From the NCBI GenBank assembly GCA_029226975.1, contig JAQXZB010000099.1:1-64000 (forward strand): 64,000 nt of DNA, written 5' to 3'. Origin of the DNA: Clostridiales bacterium (GTDB taxonomy: Bacteria; Bacillota; Clostridia; UBA1381). Shown piece after piece: positions 42,995 through 51,636 of this stretch; position 1 is the stretch's first letter, and every line of letters starts with the position of its first letter. The translations under genes and the position numbers were made by a program. Below the pieces are notes generated by a model, which was not told where the DNA came from, made no database searches, and saw only the letters and a list, made by a program, of their open reading frames with translations.

Positions 42995-44152
42995 TCAGCT
43001 TCCTATACTTGTATATACAACATTTCTAAGTCTTGGCTGATAATATTCCTCCTGGGGATTTAGCATATGATGGGCATAAAATACCGCCAAATTCAAATCG
43101 GTATCCATTATCACATTTGCGCCCGCCGCGCCGCCCCATCCAAATTCGCCGACGGAGCCGTTGGAGCCGGAGGCTGACCTGTCAAGCATTGTTCTTACGC
43201 CTAAACCGTAGCCATAGCCCGCAAGACGGCGCCAGTTATAGTCCTTCATCTGTACGGAATTAAGCTGATTGGTCTTTAAAAGCTCAACCGTACCCTCGGC
43301 AAGTATCCTGTTTTTGTTTAAGCCCATGCCCTTATTGGCAAGCGCCGCCGCAAGCTTGGCATAATCGTTTACGGTTGTAACAATCCCCGCTCCGCCGCTG
43401 TCATAATTCTCCCCGAACACAAGGGAGTTTTCCTCTCCGGCATTCTTTATCACACCCCTATCACCGCTGCTGTTTTGCAATGTTACAACATCTCTTGCAC
43501 CGCCGGTATCATAAATATACTGCTGTGCCATTTTGGTTTTATCATAATCGTGATAGCAGGAGCTGTTCATGTCCAAAGGGTCAAATATATTCTCTTTTAC
43601 ATATTGTGAAAATCTTTTCCCGGATATAACCTCCACCGCCGCCGCCAGAACATCATGGCACAGACTGTAGTTCCAGCCGCAGCCCGGCTCGAACAACAGC
43701 GGTTCCTTTGCAAGGCATTTTACAACGGTAAGCGTATCCATTTTCCCGTCCGTAAGCCTTTTTGCCTCCGAAAAGGCCGGAGTGTCACAGTTATACGAAA
43801 GCCCGGCGGTCATTGTAAACAAATCACGCATGGTTATCGGCGCTTTTGCCTTTTTTTCACCGTCTGCAAGATACATATCCTTAAATTCCGGTATATACTC
43901 ATACAGCGGATCGCTAAGCAGAAATTCTCCTCTCTCATAAAGCTGCAGTGCCGCGGCAACGGTTGTGACCTTTGAGCATGAATAAATATATATCAAATCA
44001 TCTGCTGTCATTTCGGTCTTATTCTCCAAATCCGAATACCCCGTACTGTATTCAAATACCTTTTCTCCGTCCTTGTATACCACCGCACTGTTGCCGGGAA
44101 TGACCCAATCGGTCAGCTTGTTCATAAATTTCTTCATACTTTCAAAATTCAT
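42995..44152 (-). CDS. Beta-lactamase-fold serine hydrolase (class C / esterase-like)
   Basis: 385 aa, no signal peptide. The nucleophile motif SxxK is S58-C-S-K61 (YIYSCSKVTTVAAALQLYERG); the YxN-equivalent Tyr is in CGWNYSLCHDVLA; the third motif is likely in GSVGEFGWGGAAGANVIMDTD. The fold covers class C beta-lactamases, DD-peptidases and carboxylesterases. As the last gene of a glycan-use block, 12 bp behind the GH94 phosphorylase and cytoplasmic, an esterase removing acyl groups from imported sugars is more plausible than antibiotic resistance. That is inference. Confidence 0.82.
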   Translation of the reverse strand: MNFESMKKFMNKLTDWVIPGNSAVVYKDGEKVFEYSTGYSDLENKTEMTADDLIYIYSCSKVTTVAAALQLYERGEFLLSDPLYEYIPEFKDMYLADGEKKAKAPITMRDLFTMTAGLSYNCDTPAFSEAKRLTDGKMDTLTVVKCLAKEPLLFEPGCGWNYSLCHDVLAAAVEVISGKRFSQYVKENIFDPLDMNSSCYHDYDKTKMAQQYIYDTGGARDVVTLQNSSGDRGVIKNAGEENSLVFGENYDSGGAGIVTTVNDYAKLAAALANKGMGLNKNRILAEGTVELLKTNQLNSVQMKDYNWRRLAGYGYGLGVRTMLDRSASGSNGSVGEFGWGGAAGANVIMDTDLNLAVFYAHHMLNPQEEYYQPRLRNVVYTSIGS

Positions 44153-44164
44153 AATACATTAACC

Positions 44165-46432
44165 TCAAATCACTATATTTTCATTCTCATCATCCGCGGC
44201 TATAAATGTGCGCTTATTCTTCGTTATGGTAATATTATATTTTCTGCCCCTAAATATCCTTGTAACCTTTGCCGGAAGCATTTCACCCGGCAGGCACGGG
44301 TCAATTTCAAGACCGTCCCATTTTGGCTTAATTCCAAGCATATACTGCGTTACGGCTATATACATCCATGCCGCCGTTCCCGTAAGCCATGATACGTTTG
44401 CAAGTCCGAACTTGTCACTTTCGGGTCCGAATATATTGGAGGCGTACACATAAGGCTCCGCTTTATACCGCCATTCGCCCGCCTTTTGCTGTGCAATCAT
44501 GGGCAATAACTGATGATAATATTTATACGCGTTTTCGGGACGCTTTAAAATACACTCGGCGATTATCGCCCATGTGTTGGCATGACAGAACACACTGCCG
44601 TTTTCGCCGCAGCCCTTGTTATAGCTTGTGAGATTTTCGTCCTTTGTCGGGTAATCCGTTGTCATTGCCGGGTCGATTTTCTTTATACCCAAGGGAGTAT
44701 CAAGATATTTTTTTACGCTGTCCATTGCCCTCATACCGTTTTCACCCATGCCGCTGATTACCGACCAGCTTTGGGTATTGAGCCATATTTTTGCCTGGGG
44801 TTCTTTTTTACTGCCTATGTATTTTCCCTCATCGGTTATACAGCGGATATACCAATCACCGTCCCATGCCTTTTCGTTTACAAGCCGTTTTTGATTTTCG
44901 TAAATATCGAGATACACCTGCTCCTCCTCGCCCTTTAGCTTTGCAAGCTCGGCAATCATGCGAAGAACAGTTCCAAACTGCATAGCCGTCCATATGCTCT
45001 CGCCCCTGCCCTTTCGGCATACCTTATAGAGCATATCGTTCCAGTCCGAAGAAAGCATAAGCGGAAAACCGTTTTCGCCTAAGTTTTTCATGCAGAAATC
45101 TATCGACCTTTTAATATGCTCCCATACCGTTGCACTGCCGCCGTCATAGAAGCTTACCGCCTCATCAAGATAATCGAGCTTTCCCTCTTCCATGATGATA
45201 TGATATGCTGTCATTACAAGCCATAAATGATTGTCGCTGTGTATTCTCGTTACCGGCTCCCAGCCCTCTGTGGGGAAGCAGTAGTGATTGCAGTGACCGT
45301 CTTGGTACTGCTGAGTAAAGAGCAGATTTAATTTATCCTTTGCCCGCCTTATGTCAAATGGCACCATTGCTAAAATATCTTGTGCCGTATCCCTGACTCC
45401 TATCCCTCGAAAAGTTCCTGTTGCATAATACGAAATATTTCTTGAAAATTGAAAATTCCGCTCTGCCTGATAGGGATTCCAGATATTTATCATCGTTTGT
45501 GCGTCCTTATCGGGGATTTCGCATTGGAAACGGCTTAAATAATTATCCCAATGCGCTAAAAGCGCGTCAAAGGATTTTTTTACAAAGCCCGCTTCTTTGC
45601 AATGCTCTACGCTTTTTTGTATATCCCCCTCGGTCATAGCCGTTCCGAGGAAAATATTTATTTCCCTTTCCTCCCCGGCTTTAAGGTCAATATCAAGCTC
45701 CAGTGCAAAGCATGGGTCGCCGCCGTACATGGTTGAATTTGTACACTTGCCGTTTTCAACGTTTTTCGGATTTTCCTCGCTTCTGTATGAGCCGATAAAC
45801 TCGTCTCTGTCACAGTCAAATGCCGTTGGGGGTACATCGGCGGAAAAATACACAAGGGGTGTTTCGTCGGGCTTGGGCTGATCCTCAACCCCGTATTTAT
45901 ACACAAGAACATCACCCATATTATAGCAGGAAAGCTGATGCTTGTTGTAGCACTGCCATTGCAGTTCTCTCATAAACTCCATCATTCCCAGCTCAACATA
46001 CGGGAATATAACAAGCTTTTTATCAAAATTTGATTTTATTTTTAAATTCCATAAAAGTGCATTTTCAAATTCACCTACAAAGTATGTTGCTGTTACAGCC
46101 ACACCGTTTCTTTCCGCTTCAAAACGTGTGTATCCCATACCATGAGTTGCACTCCATTTTTCAGGCTTTGTCTTACAAGGTTCATTTGTGGGACACCAAT
46201 AATCATTTCCGTCTTTTATATATGTGTAAAACCCGCTTCTGTCTGTAGGCAGGTGGAAAAATCTATAGTGATTTATTCTCCAGATTTGAGGAGATTTATA
46301 AAACGCCACACCGCCGCCCGCCTGTGAAATCATGGTATGGAACGTACCGTTTGAAAGGTAGTTCATCCATGGTGTCGGGGTGTTGTATTTATCAAAGGTT
46401 ATTTCTCTTTTTTTGTCGTTGAATTTATACAT
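44165..46432 (-). CDS. GH94-family glycoside phosphorylase
   Basis: 755 aa. N-terminal beta-sandwich (about 1-280), a linker helix, the (alpha/alpha)6 barrel (about 320-690: GIGVRDTAQDILAMVPFD, HCNHYCFPTEGWEPVTRIHSDNHLWLVMTA) and a C-terminal beta lid. The catalytic acid is D466 in SSDWNDMLYKV. NKGCGENGSVFCHANTWAI belongs to the phosphate-binding region. GH94 enzymes split beta-linked disaccharides with phosphate, yielding a sugar 1-phosphate without spending ATP (cellobiose, chitobiose, laminaribiose, cellobionate types). The acceptor specificity is not readable. GGAGG precedes the ATG at 46432; the gene overlaps the DUF4886 gene by 8 bp. Confidence 0.88.
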   Translation of the reverse strand: MYKFNDKKREITFDKYNTPTPWMNYLSNGTFHTMISQAGGGVAFYKSPQIWRINHYRFFHLPTDRSGFYTYIKDGNDYWCPTNEPCKTKPEKWSATHGMGYTRFEAERNGVAVTATYFVGEFENALLWNLKIKSNFDKKLVIFPYVELGMMEFMRELQWQCYNKHQLSCYNMGDVLVYKYGVEDQPKPDETPLVYFSADVPPTAFDCDRDEFIGSYRSEENPKNVENGKCTNSTMYGGDPCFALELDIDLKAGEEREINIFLGTAMTEGDIQKSVEHCKEAGFVKKSFDALLAHWDNYLSRFQCEIPDKDAQTMINIWNPYQAERNFQFSRNISYYATGTFRGIGVRDTAQDILAMVPFDIRRAKDKLNLLFTQQYQDGHCNHYCFPTEGWEPVTRIHSDNHLWLVMTAYHIIMEEGKLDYLDEAVSFYDGGSATVWEHIKRSIDFCMKNLGENGFPLMLSSDWNDMLYKVCRKGRGESIWTAMQFGTVLRMIAELAKLKGEEEQVYLDIYENQKRLVNEKAWDGDWYIRCITDEGKYIGSKKEPQAKIWLNTQSWSVISGMGENGMRAMDSVKKYLDTPLGIKKIDPAMTTDYPTKDENLTSYNKGCGENGSVFCHANTWAIIAECILKRPENAYKYYHQLLPMIAQQKAGEWRYKAEPYVYASNIFGPESDKFGLANVSWLTGTAAWMYIAVTQYMLGIKPKWDGLEIDPCLPGEMLPAKVTRIFRGRKYNITITKNKRTFIAADDENENIVI

Positions 46433-47177
46433 TTGCTTTCCTCCAATACTTTGATAGGGCTTTGTGCACACATTCACGCACCAAAACTATGTCCTCGGCA
46501 CATACCGGCTCGTCAAGCTCAACGGAGCTTATATCGGCACAGGGCTTCTTTATGAGTGTTTCATACCAAAGCATTCCCAAAGCAAGCCTGCCGAAGCCTA
46601 AGGAGGCATGGAAGCCGTCGCGGTACATATGCTTTGCTCCCGCCGAAAAAAGCTCGTTAAAAAGCTCTCCCGACGGTATAATCCCCACATTGCCCAAAGA
46701 CTCTGCCGCCTTGTTATATGCCGCTTTTATATCCTTAAACATATCGGTTGTTTTTTCATATCCCAGCTCACTGCCAAGCCGCGCACTGCCCTGTTCATAA
46801 GCCCAGGTTTGATGCATCATAAGCCTTGCACAGGGCGAATGTAATTTAACATACTCCGCCAAAGCGCCCAGATAGGGCTTATATGTTCCGTAATCGGGGC
46901 TTTGGCTGCTTAGCTGCTGCAGGGTTACTATATCCCATGTATCGCTTTGGAGGGCTTGGCGTATCGATACCCTTATTCCCGTTCTTTCTCCGTTATACTC
47001 AAATTCATATTGAGCATCGTCGTTATGCATATTCGCATAATGCCTTGACAGCGGGCAGCCGCCTATAAAAAGATTTACCGTTTTAAGCTCAGTGTCCTGT
47101 GCCTTGGCAATACTGTGCAGATAACGCATTGCGTCCTGGGAAAAGCTGTTGCCTATTGCAAGTACCTTCATGTTCAT
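46425..47177 (-). CDS. DUF4886 SGNH-like hydrolase
   Basis: 250 aa. VLAIGNSFSQDAMRYLHSIA is the SGNH block I (Ser11) in the DUF4886 version. FIGGCPLSRHYANM, TLQQLSSQSPDYGTY and the C-terminal DGFHASLGFGRLALGML (Asp/His pair) follow. Likely an esterase or deacetylase; no signal peptide. Two starts are possible (ATG at 47177 or 47171); GGAGAGG favours neither strongly. It overlaps the GH94 start, so the two are translationally coupled. Confidence 0.82.
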   Translation of the reverse strand: MNMKVLAIGNSFSQDAMRYLHSIAKAQDTELKTVNLFIGGCPLSRHYANMHNDDAQYEFEYNGERTGIRVSIRQALQSDTWDIVTLQQLSSQSPDYGTYKPYLGALAEYVKLHSPCARLMMHQTWAYEQGSARLGSELGYEKTTDMFKDIKAAYNKAAESLGNVGIIPSGELFNELFSAGAKHMYRDGFHASLGFGRLALGMLWYETLIKKPCADISSVELDEPVCAEDIVLVRECVHKALSKYWRKANV

Positions 47178-47186
47178 ACCTCTCCT

Positions 47187-49154
47187 TTATTCAATTACCG
47201 CCATCTGATGACATTCAAGCTTTTTTACCCAAAAGCTCACTTCACCGTTTTTGTACTCAAAGGGAATATCCTCTGCCTGCGGCGCAAGATAGACTCTGCC
47301 GGGCTTTTTATCCGTCTTTATTTTCACGTTTATATCATAAATCGGGACAATGTCCTCTACTACCTCAATGCCGTTTCCTCTTTTTACCGGCGAGGCGTAA
47401 AGCAGATGACAAATATATCTTTCTCCCTGCCGCATAAGTGTTACAATCCCCTGTGCAGGCAGATTTACTTTAAGAGTTTTTTTATCCCCAAGCAGACGGT
47501 CTGCGGCAAACATCACCATCTGCTTTGCCCAAAGCCCGCCGTTTGTTCCGTAATCCTCAAAAATGCTCCAGGCAATGTAAATTCCGTCCCTGCCCTCGGT
47601 CATTCCTCCGCCGCCGTATTCGGCGCTGTCGGGGGTATGACGGTGGGAGCAGAAATGTTCCCTTGTGCGGTTAAAATACGGATTTTCTCTTATGCCCAGC
47701 TCCGTACCCGCAGAACGTATTTTCTCGCCGCTGCCGTACATAACATAGCCCGTATCTCCCATGCCCGCAATTTGTACCGACGGGCGGAAATAATCGGGCG
47801 AATACGGATTTTTGCATATATACTCCGCGCCCAAGTCAAGACAAAATTTATCCTCTTCGGTTTTAAGCGCCGATTTTCCGCTGGCTAAAACCTTACCGCC
47901 GTTTTTGCAGAATTGCTTTAGCTTTTCCTCAAGCCTTTTATCCGCTCTTATAATATCGGGAAGTATGACAAGCTTATATTTGTCTATATCCGTTTCAAAA
48001 TCCACCACATCAAATAAATACTTTCCCTCAAGCATTATTCTGACAGCGCCGCTCTCGGACGCTCCTATTTGAGTTGTCTGCCCGGTACCGAGATTATCCG
48101 TATACGCCTCCGGGCTTATAACGGCTATATCCGCAGCCGGGCTTACGTTTTTTAGCCATGGCTCCTTTGCTTCGAGCTCCGCATATGCTTCCCCTATAAG
48201 CCCGTAGGTTACCATATCCATTTTTCCGTTGGGACAAAGCTGATCCCCAACCGAGCATTTCGCGCCGTTTGCCGCGGCAAGAGAAACCTCATAGCGAAGC
48301 GCATTGGGGTGCTTGAAGCCGCCAAACTCTCCCCACGTACTGTGAAACTTTCCCGTCATTCCCAAATACTCCATATTAAGTCCCTGACAATATCTTGCGG
48401 AGCAGGGAAAATGGTCATAGCCCCAGCCGCCGGTGGGCAGACTTTCAAGCTCCAAATGCGTATTGCAGTGAGCCAAATCCCGTCTGCCCTGACGTATATG
48501 TCCGCCGTTGTGAAACAGCGCCAGACCCGGCTTGTACTTATCGATTGCCGCCCTAACCGCTTTGGCATATCTAAAATACACCTGCTCCGCATGATAAAGC
48601 ACAGCTTCCTCATCATAGGGGTCAAGTCCCATTGCCTCCCTTTCGGCTATACAGCTTTGACAATAGCAGGGCTGCACACCCGCAATGTCAAGAAAAATCC
48701 CGTCCGCATCATAAAGTCTGCACACCTCCTCTATTTGTCTTAGCAGACATTCAAGATAAGGTGACGCCATACATAATTTATGATAGCCCGGCTGTGTAAA
48801 ATCGCTGACCCATGTGGTGGTTTCGTCTTTGTTTCGCACAAGCCAGTTACGGTGACGGAGGGCAGTCTTTTCGTCAAGTCCGGCTGACAGATACACAGGG
48901 GTTTTTACCCCGATTTCATGCGCCGCTTCAATCTGTGCGCCCAAAAGGTCAAATTTCAGTCCGGGATGCATTTCATTTGCTTCTGTGGGGTGGTATGACC
49001 AGCCGTGATGACATTTGGAAAAAAGGGTTATCGAATTTATATGTCCCTTTTTCAATGCTTCCTGAAACTGCCGCTTATCAAAGCTTTCACCGATTTTATC
49101 TATCTTTTCGCTTGTATGAAAATCAAGATGAACCTGTCTGAAATCCAGTTCCAT
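47187..49154 (-). CDS. Putative glycoside hydrolase of the GHL6 type with beta-galactosidase-like trimerisation region
   Basis: 655 aa. The N-terminal TIM-barrel-like region (about 1-340) shows RQVHLDFHTSEKIDKIGESFD, NSITLFSKCHHGWSYHP, ADGIFLDIAGVQPCYCQSC and ALFHNGGHIRQ, resembling hypothetical glycosyl hydrolase 6 (GHL6) and distantly alpha-L-fucosidases. A flavodoxin-like second domain (about 370-480: YKLVILPDIIRADKRLEEKLKQFCKNGGKVLASG) resembles the trimerisation domain of GH42-type enzymes. A C-terminal beta domain follows. Its position directly beside L-fucose isomerase makes fucosidase activity attractive but unproven. GGAGAATATA precedes the ATG; the 38 extra upstream residues are rejected. 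Confidence 0.75.
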   Translation of the reverse strand: MELDFRQVHLDFHTSEKIDKIGESFDKRQFQEALKKGHINSITLFSKCHHGWSYHPTEANEMHPGLKFDLLGAQIEAAHEIGVKTPVYLSAGLDEKTALRHRNWLVRNKDETTTWVSDFTQPGYHKLCMASPYLECLLRQIEEVCRLYDADGIFLDIAGVQPCYCQSCIAEREAMGLDPYDEEAVLYHAEQVYFRYAKAVRAAIDKYKPGLALFHNGGHIRQGRRDLAHCNTHLELESLPTGGWGYDHFPCSARYCQGLNMEYLGMTGKFHSTWGEFGGFKHPNALRYEVSLAAANGAKCSVGDQLCPNGKMDMVTYGLIGEAYAELEAKEPWLKNVSPAADIAVISPEAYTDNLGTGQTTQIGASESGAVRIMLEGKYLFDVVDFETDIDKYKLVILPDIIRADKRLEEKLKQFCKNGGKVLASGKSALKTEEDKFCLDLGAEYICKNPYSPDYFRPSVQIAGMGDTGYVMYGSGEKIRSAGTELGIRENPYFNRTREHFCSHRHTPDSAEYGGGGMTEGRDGIYIAWSIFEDYGTNGGLWAKQMVMFAADRLLGDKKTLKVNLPAQGIVTLMRQGERYICHLLYASPVKRGNGIEVVEDIVPIYDINVKIKTDKKPGRVYLAPQAEDIPFEYKNGEVSFWVKKLECHQMAVIE

Positions 49155-49164
49155 TATATTCTCC

Positions 49165-50946
49165 TTACTTATACATCGGTCCGTAATGCTTGCAAGCCGC
49201 ATAGTCCGCCGCCTGTGCGTCCTCTGTTCCGAATGATGCCCACGCATGGGGACGGTATACCTTTTCATCTGCTACATTATGCATTGTTACCGGTATTCTT
49301 AACATTGAGCAGAGCGTTATCAAATCCGCTCCGATATGTCCGCCTATCGTTACTCCATGGTTTGCTCCCCAGTTTGCCATTACGCTGTATACGTCCTTAA
49401 ACGCGCCCTTGCCGGTAAGTATCGGCGCAAACCATGTTGTTGGCCATGTGGGGTCTGTGCGCTTGTCAAGCTTTTCATGCACATCATCAGGCAGTGTACA
49501 AGTGTATCCCTCGGCAATCTGAATAACCGGTCCTATGCCGTCTACTATATTTACTCTTAACATTGTTACCGGCATTTCCGACTGGGTCTTAAAGTGTGAC
49601 GAGAAGCCGCCGCCTCTAAAGTATTCATAATCCGCTCTGCACCAATCTGTGGCTTCTATGCATGAGTTTATATCCTCCTCACTCATGTTCCACCACTCTT
49701 TTATCGTTCCGTTTCCGTTTTCATCCTTTGCCGCGCCTGTGCAGTCAAGGGCTGTTGCGCCGGAATTTATTAAATGAATTATTCCGTCCTTTGCTCTGCC
49801 CTCCAATTCCTTGCCGGTAACACGCTTTACCGCATCCGGTGACCAGTATGTACGCACGTCATGGAATGCCGGTGCTTTGCCGGATACAAGTGTTCCCAAA
49901 AGCATGGATATGCCGTTTAGTGTATCGTTTTCGGTTGCGAACGCTGTGGGCATCTTCTTGCCGTTCCAGTTAAATGAGCTTGCCATAATCGCTTCGGTAA
50001 AGTCTGCGTTTGGAAGCCAGTCTGTCCAGTTTCTCTGTCCCTGGAAACCACCTGCGATTGCGTTTTTGCCCAGGGCTTCTTCATGCCAGCCCATTTCGTC
50101 AAGCTTCTTGTTTCCGTAAAGAATATCATTTACGATAATCGTAAACTTAGCGATAAATTCCCAGTCCTTATCGGAGGGTATAACCTTTGATTTTTTAATA
50201 ATTTCGGGGAAATTCTTCCCGGCATTTTTGTCAAAGCCCTCTTTGCAGTTTGCCTTAATCCAATTAAGAGCCTTTTCATACTCGTCCTTGTCATATATTT
50301 CAAGGGTTATTCTTCTCAAAATCTCCGTTAAGTCCACAAACTCCGCTCTTATGCCCAAATACTTCTGCATAAAGGACATATCGCAATATGAGCCGGCAAT
50401 ACCCATTGAAACACCGCCCAAGTTTACATATGCCTTGTCTTTCATTTGACCTACGGCAATTGCTCCTTTTGCCCATCTAATCATTTTTTGCGCCACATCA
50501 TCGGGTACGGTATTATCCTCAATATCCTGCACATCATGTCCGTACATTGAAAATGCCGGAAGATTTCTTTGGGCAAATGCAGCCATAACCGCCGCCAAAT
50601 ACACCGCACCCGGTCTTTCCGTACCGTTAAAGCCCCAGACCGCCTTAATGGTATTTGGGTCTAAGTCCATTGTTTCCGAGCCATAGCACCAACAGGGTGT
50701 TACCGCAAGAGTTGCACAAACGTTTTGCGTTTTAAAATAATCCGCGCATTTTGCGGCTTCCGCGCCGCCGCCTATGGTACAGGGCGAGATAACACACTCA
50801 ACGGGTGTTCCGTCCATGTAATGCACATTCTCCTCGATAAGCGCCTTTGCGGCTTTTGCCATTGCCATGGTTTTCTCCTCAAGGCTCTCTCTTACGCCTC
50901 CCCAGCGTCCGTCGATTGTCGGTCTTATTCCGATTTTTGGTTTCAT
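49165..50946 (-). CDS. fucI: L-fucose isomerase
   Basis: 593 aa, matching E. coli FucI in length. Converts L-fucose to L-fuculose (often also D-arabinose to D-ribulose) with Mn2+. The metal ligands fall at E339 (AFATENDTLNG), D363 (FHDVRTYWSPD) and H530 (ANHGVTIGGHIGAD), each two positions from E. coli E337, D361 and H528. The N-terminal KIGIRPTIDGRWGGVRESLEE and the C-terminal YRPHAWASFGTEDAQAADY are conserved. No fuculokinase or fuculose-phosphate aldolase is in the window, so the rest of the pathway is elsewhere. Confidence 0.96.
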   Translation of the reverse strand: MKPKIGIRPTIDGRWGGVRESLEEKTMAMAKAAKALIEENVHYMDGTPVECVISPCTIGGGAEAAKCADYFKTQNVCATLAVTPCWCYGSETMDLDPNTIKAVWGFNGTERPGAVYLAAVMAAFAQRNLPAFSMYGHDVQDIEDNTVPDDVAQKMIRWAKGAIAVGQMKDKAYVNLGGVSMGIAGSYCDMSFMQKYLGIRAEFVDLTEILRRITLEIYDKDEYEKALNWIKANCKEGFDKNAGKNFPEIIKKSKVIPSDKDWEFIAKFTIIVNDILYGNKKLDEMGWHEEALGKNAIAGGFQGQRNWTDWLPNADFTEAIMASSFNWNGKKMPTAFATENDTLNGISMLLGTLVSGKAPAFHDVRTYWSPDAVKRVTGKELEGRAKDGIIHLINSGATALDCTGAAKDENGNGTIKEWWNMSEEDINSCIEATDWCRADYEYFRGGGFSSHFKTQSEMPVTMLRVNIVDGIGPVIQIAEGYTCTLPDDVHEKLDKRTDPTWPTTWFAPILTGKGAFKDVYSVMANWGANHGVTIGGHIGADLITLCSMLRIPVTMHNVADEKVYRPHAWASFGTEDAQAADYAACKHYGPMYK

Positions 50947-50970
50947 GATTTTTTCCTCCTCATTTTTTAT

Positions 50971-51636
50971 TTATTGAATATATTTTTGTTCTCCGATAAC
51001 ATATTCAAGCCATACTCTTGCCATAAGCTCATGTCCCGCGTTTGTCGCGTGTATACAGTCTATTGACCAATGCTGCGGCGGGGCTTTTTTTAATGCTTCT
51101 TCAAACCTCTCTCCAAAGGGTACAAATACCGCATTGTATTTTTTTGCAAGAGAGCGCACTATGTTTTGCCTTTCTTTTAGCTCACCGTTCCATATATCCC
51201 AGTTATCCACAATATCAACGCCACGCTCGGGAGTATTTTCTTCAATCTTAAATAAAAACGGCTCACAAAGCACTATTTTAAGCTTTGGATTTTTCTCCAG
51301 TGCTTCTTTTATCATAAGGTCATATATAAATTCAAATTTCTTAGCGTCCGCGCCTTGATTCATTCTTATTCCGAAGCCTATATCGTTTACACCGCTCAAT
51401 ATGCTTAAAATATTGCAGTCCACATTTAACGCGTCCTCAATCCAACGGCTGTAGGTGTCGGCTATTCTGCTGCCGTTGTAGGCTCTGTTATATACAACAG
51501 TGTCGGGATAATCGCACAGAAGCCTTGAAGCGATAAGATTTACATAACCGTAGCCGTAGGCACAAACGGGGTTTTTTCCCGTTTTGTCCCTGCCGCAGTC
51601 GGTAAGCGAATCCCCTTGAAACAGTATTTTCAGCAT
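50971..51636 (-). CDS. SGNH/GDSL-family hydrolase, probable carbohydrate esterase
   Basis: 221 aa, cytoplasmic. Block I FQGDSLTDCGR gives Ser10; YNRAYNGSRIADTY holds the Gly, LSGVNDIG the Asn, and DCIHATNAGHELMARVW the C-terminal Asp-x-x-His pair. The family includes rhamnogalacturonan and xylan acetylesterases. It overlaps the beta-helix gene by 7 bp upstream and sits 24 bp before fucI. Confidence 0.87.
   Translation of the reverse strand: MLKILFQGDSLTDCGRDKTGKNPVCAYGYGYVNLIASRLLCDYPDTVVYNRAYNGSRIADTYSRWIEDALNVDCNILSILSGVNDIGFGIRMNQGADAKKFEFIYDLMIKEALEKNPKLKIVLCEPFLFKIEENTPERGVDIVDNWDIWNGELKERQNIVRSLAKKYNAVFVPFGERFEEALKKAPPQHWSIDCIHATNAGHELMARVWLEYVIGEQKYIQ

Noticed and set aside
47115-47888. 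257-aa rightward frame opposite the GHL6 gene
   Set aside because: An antisense shadow of a well-supported coding frame; composition is unlike a real protein and there is no ribosome binding site.
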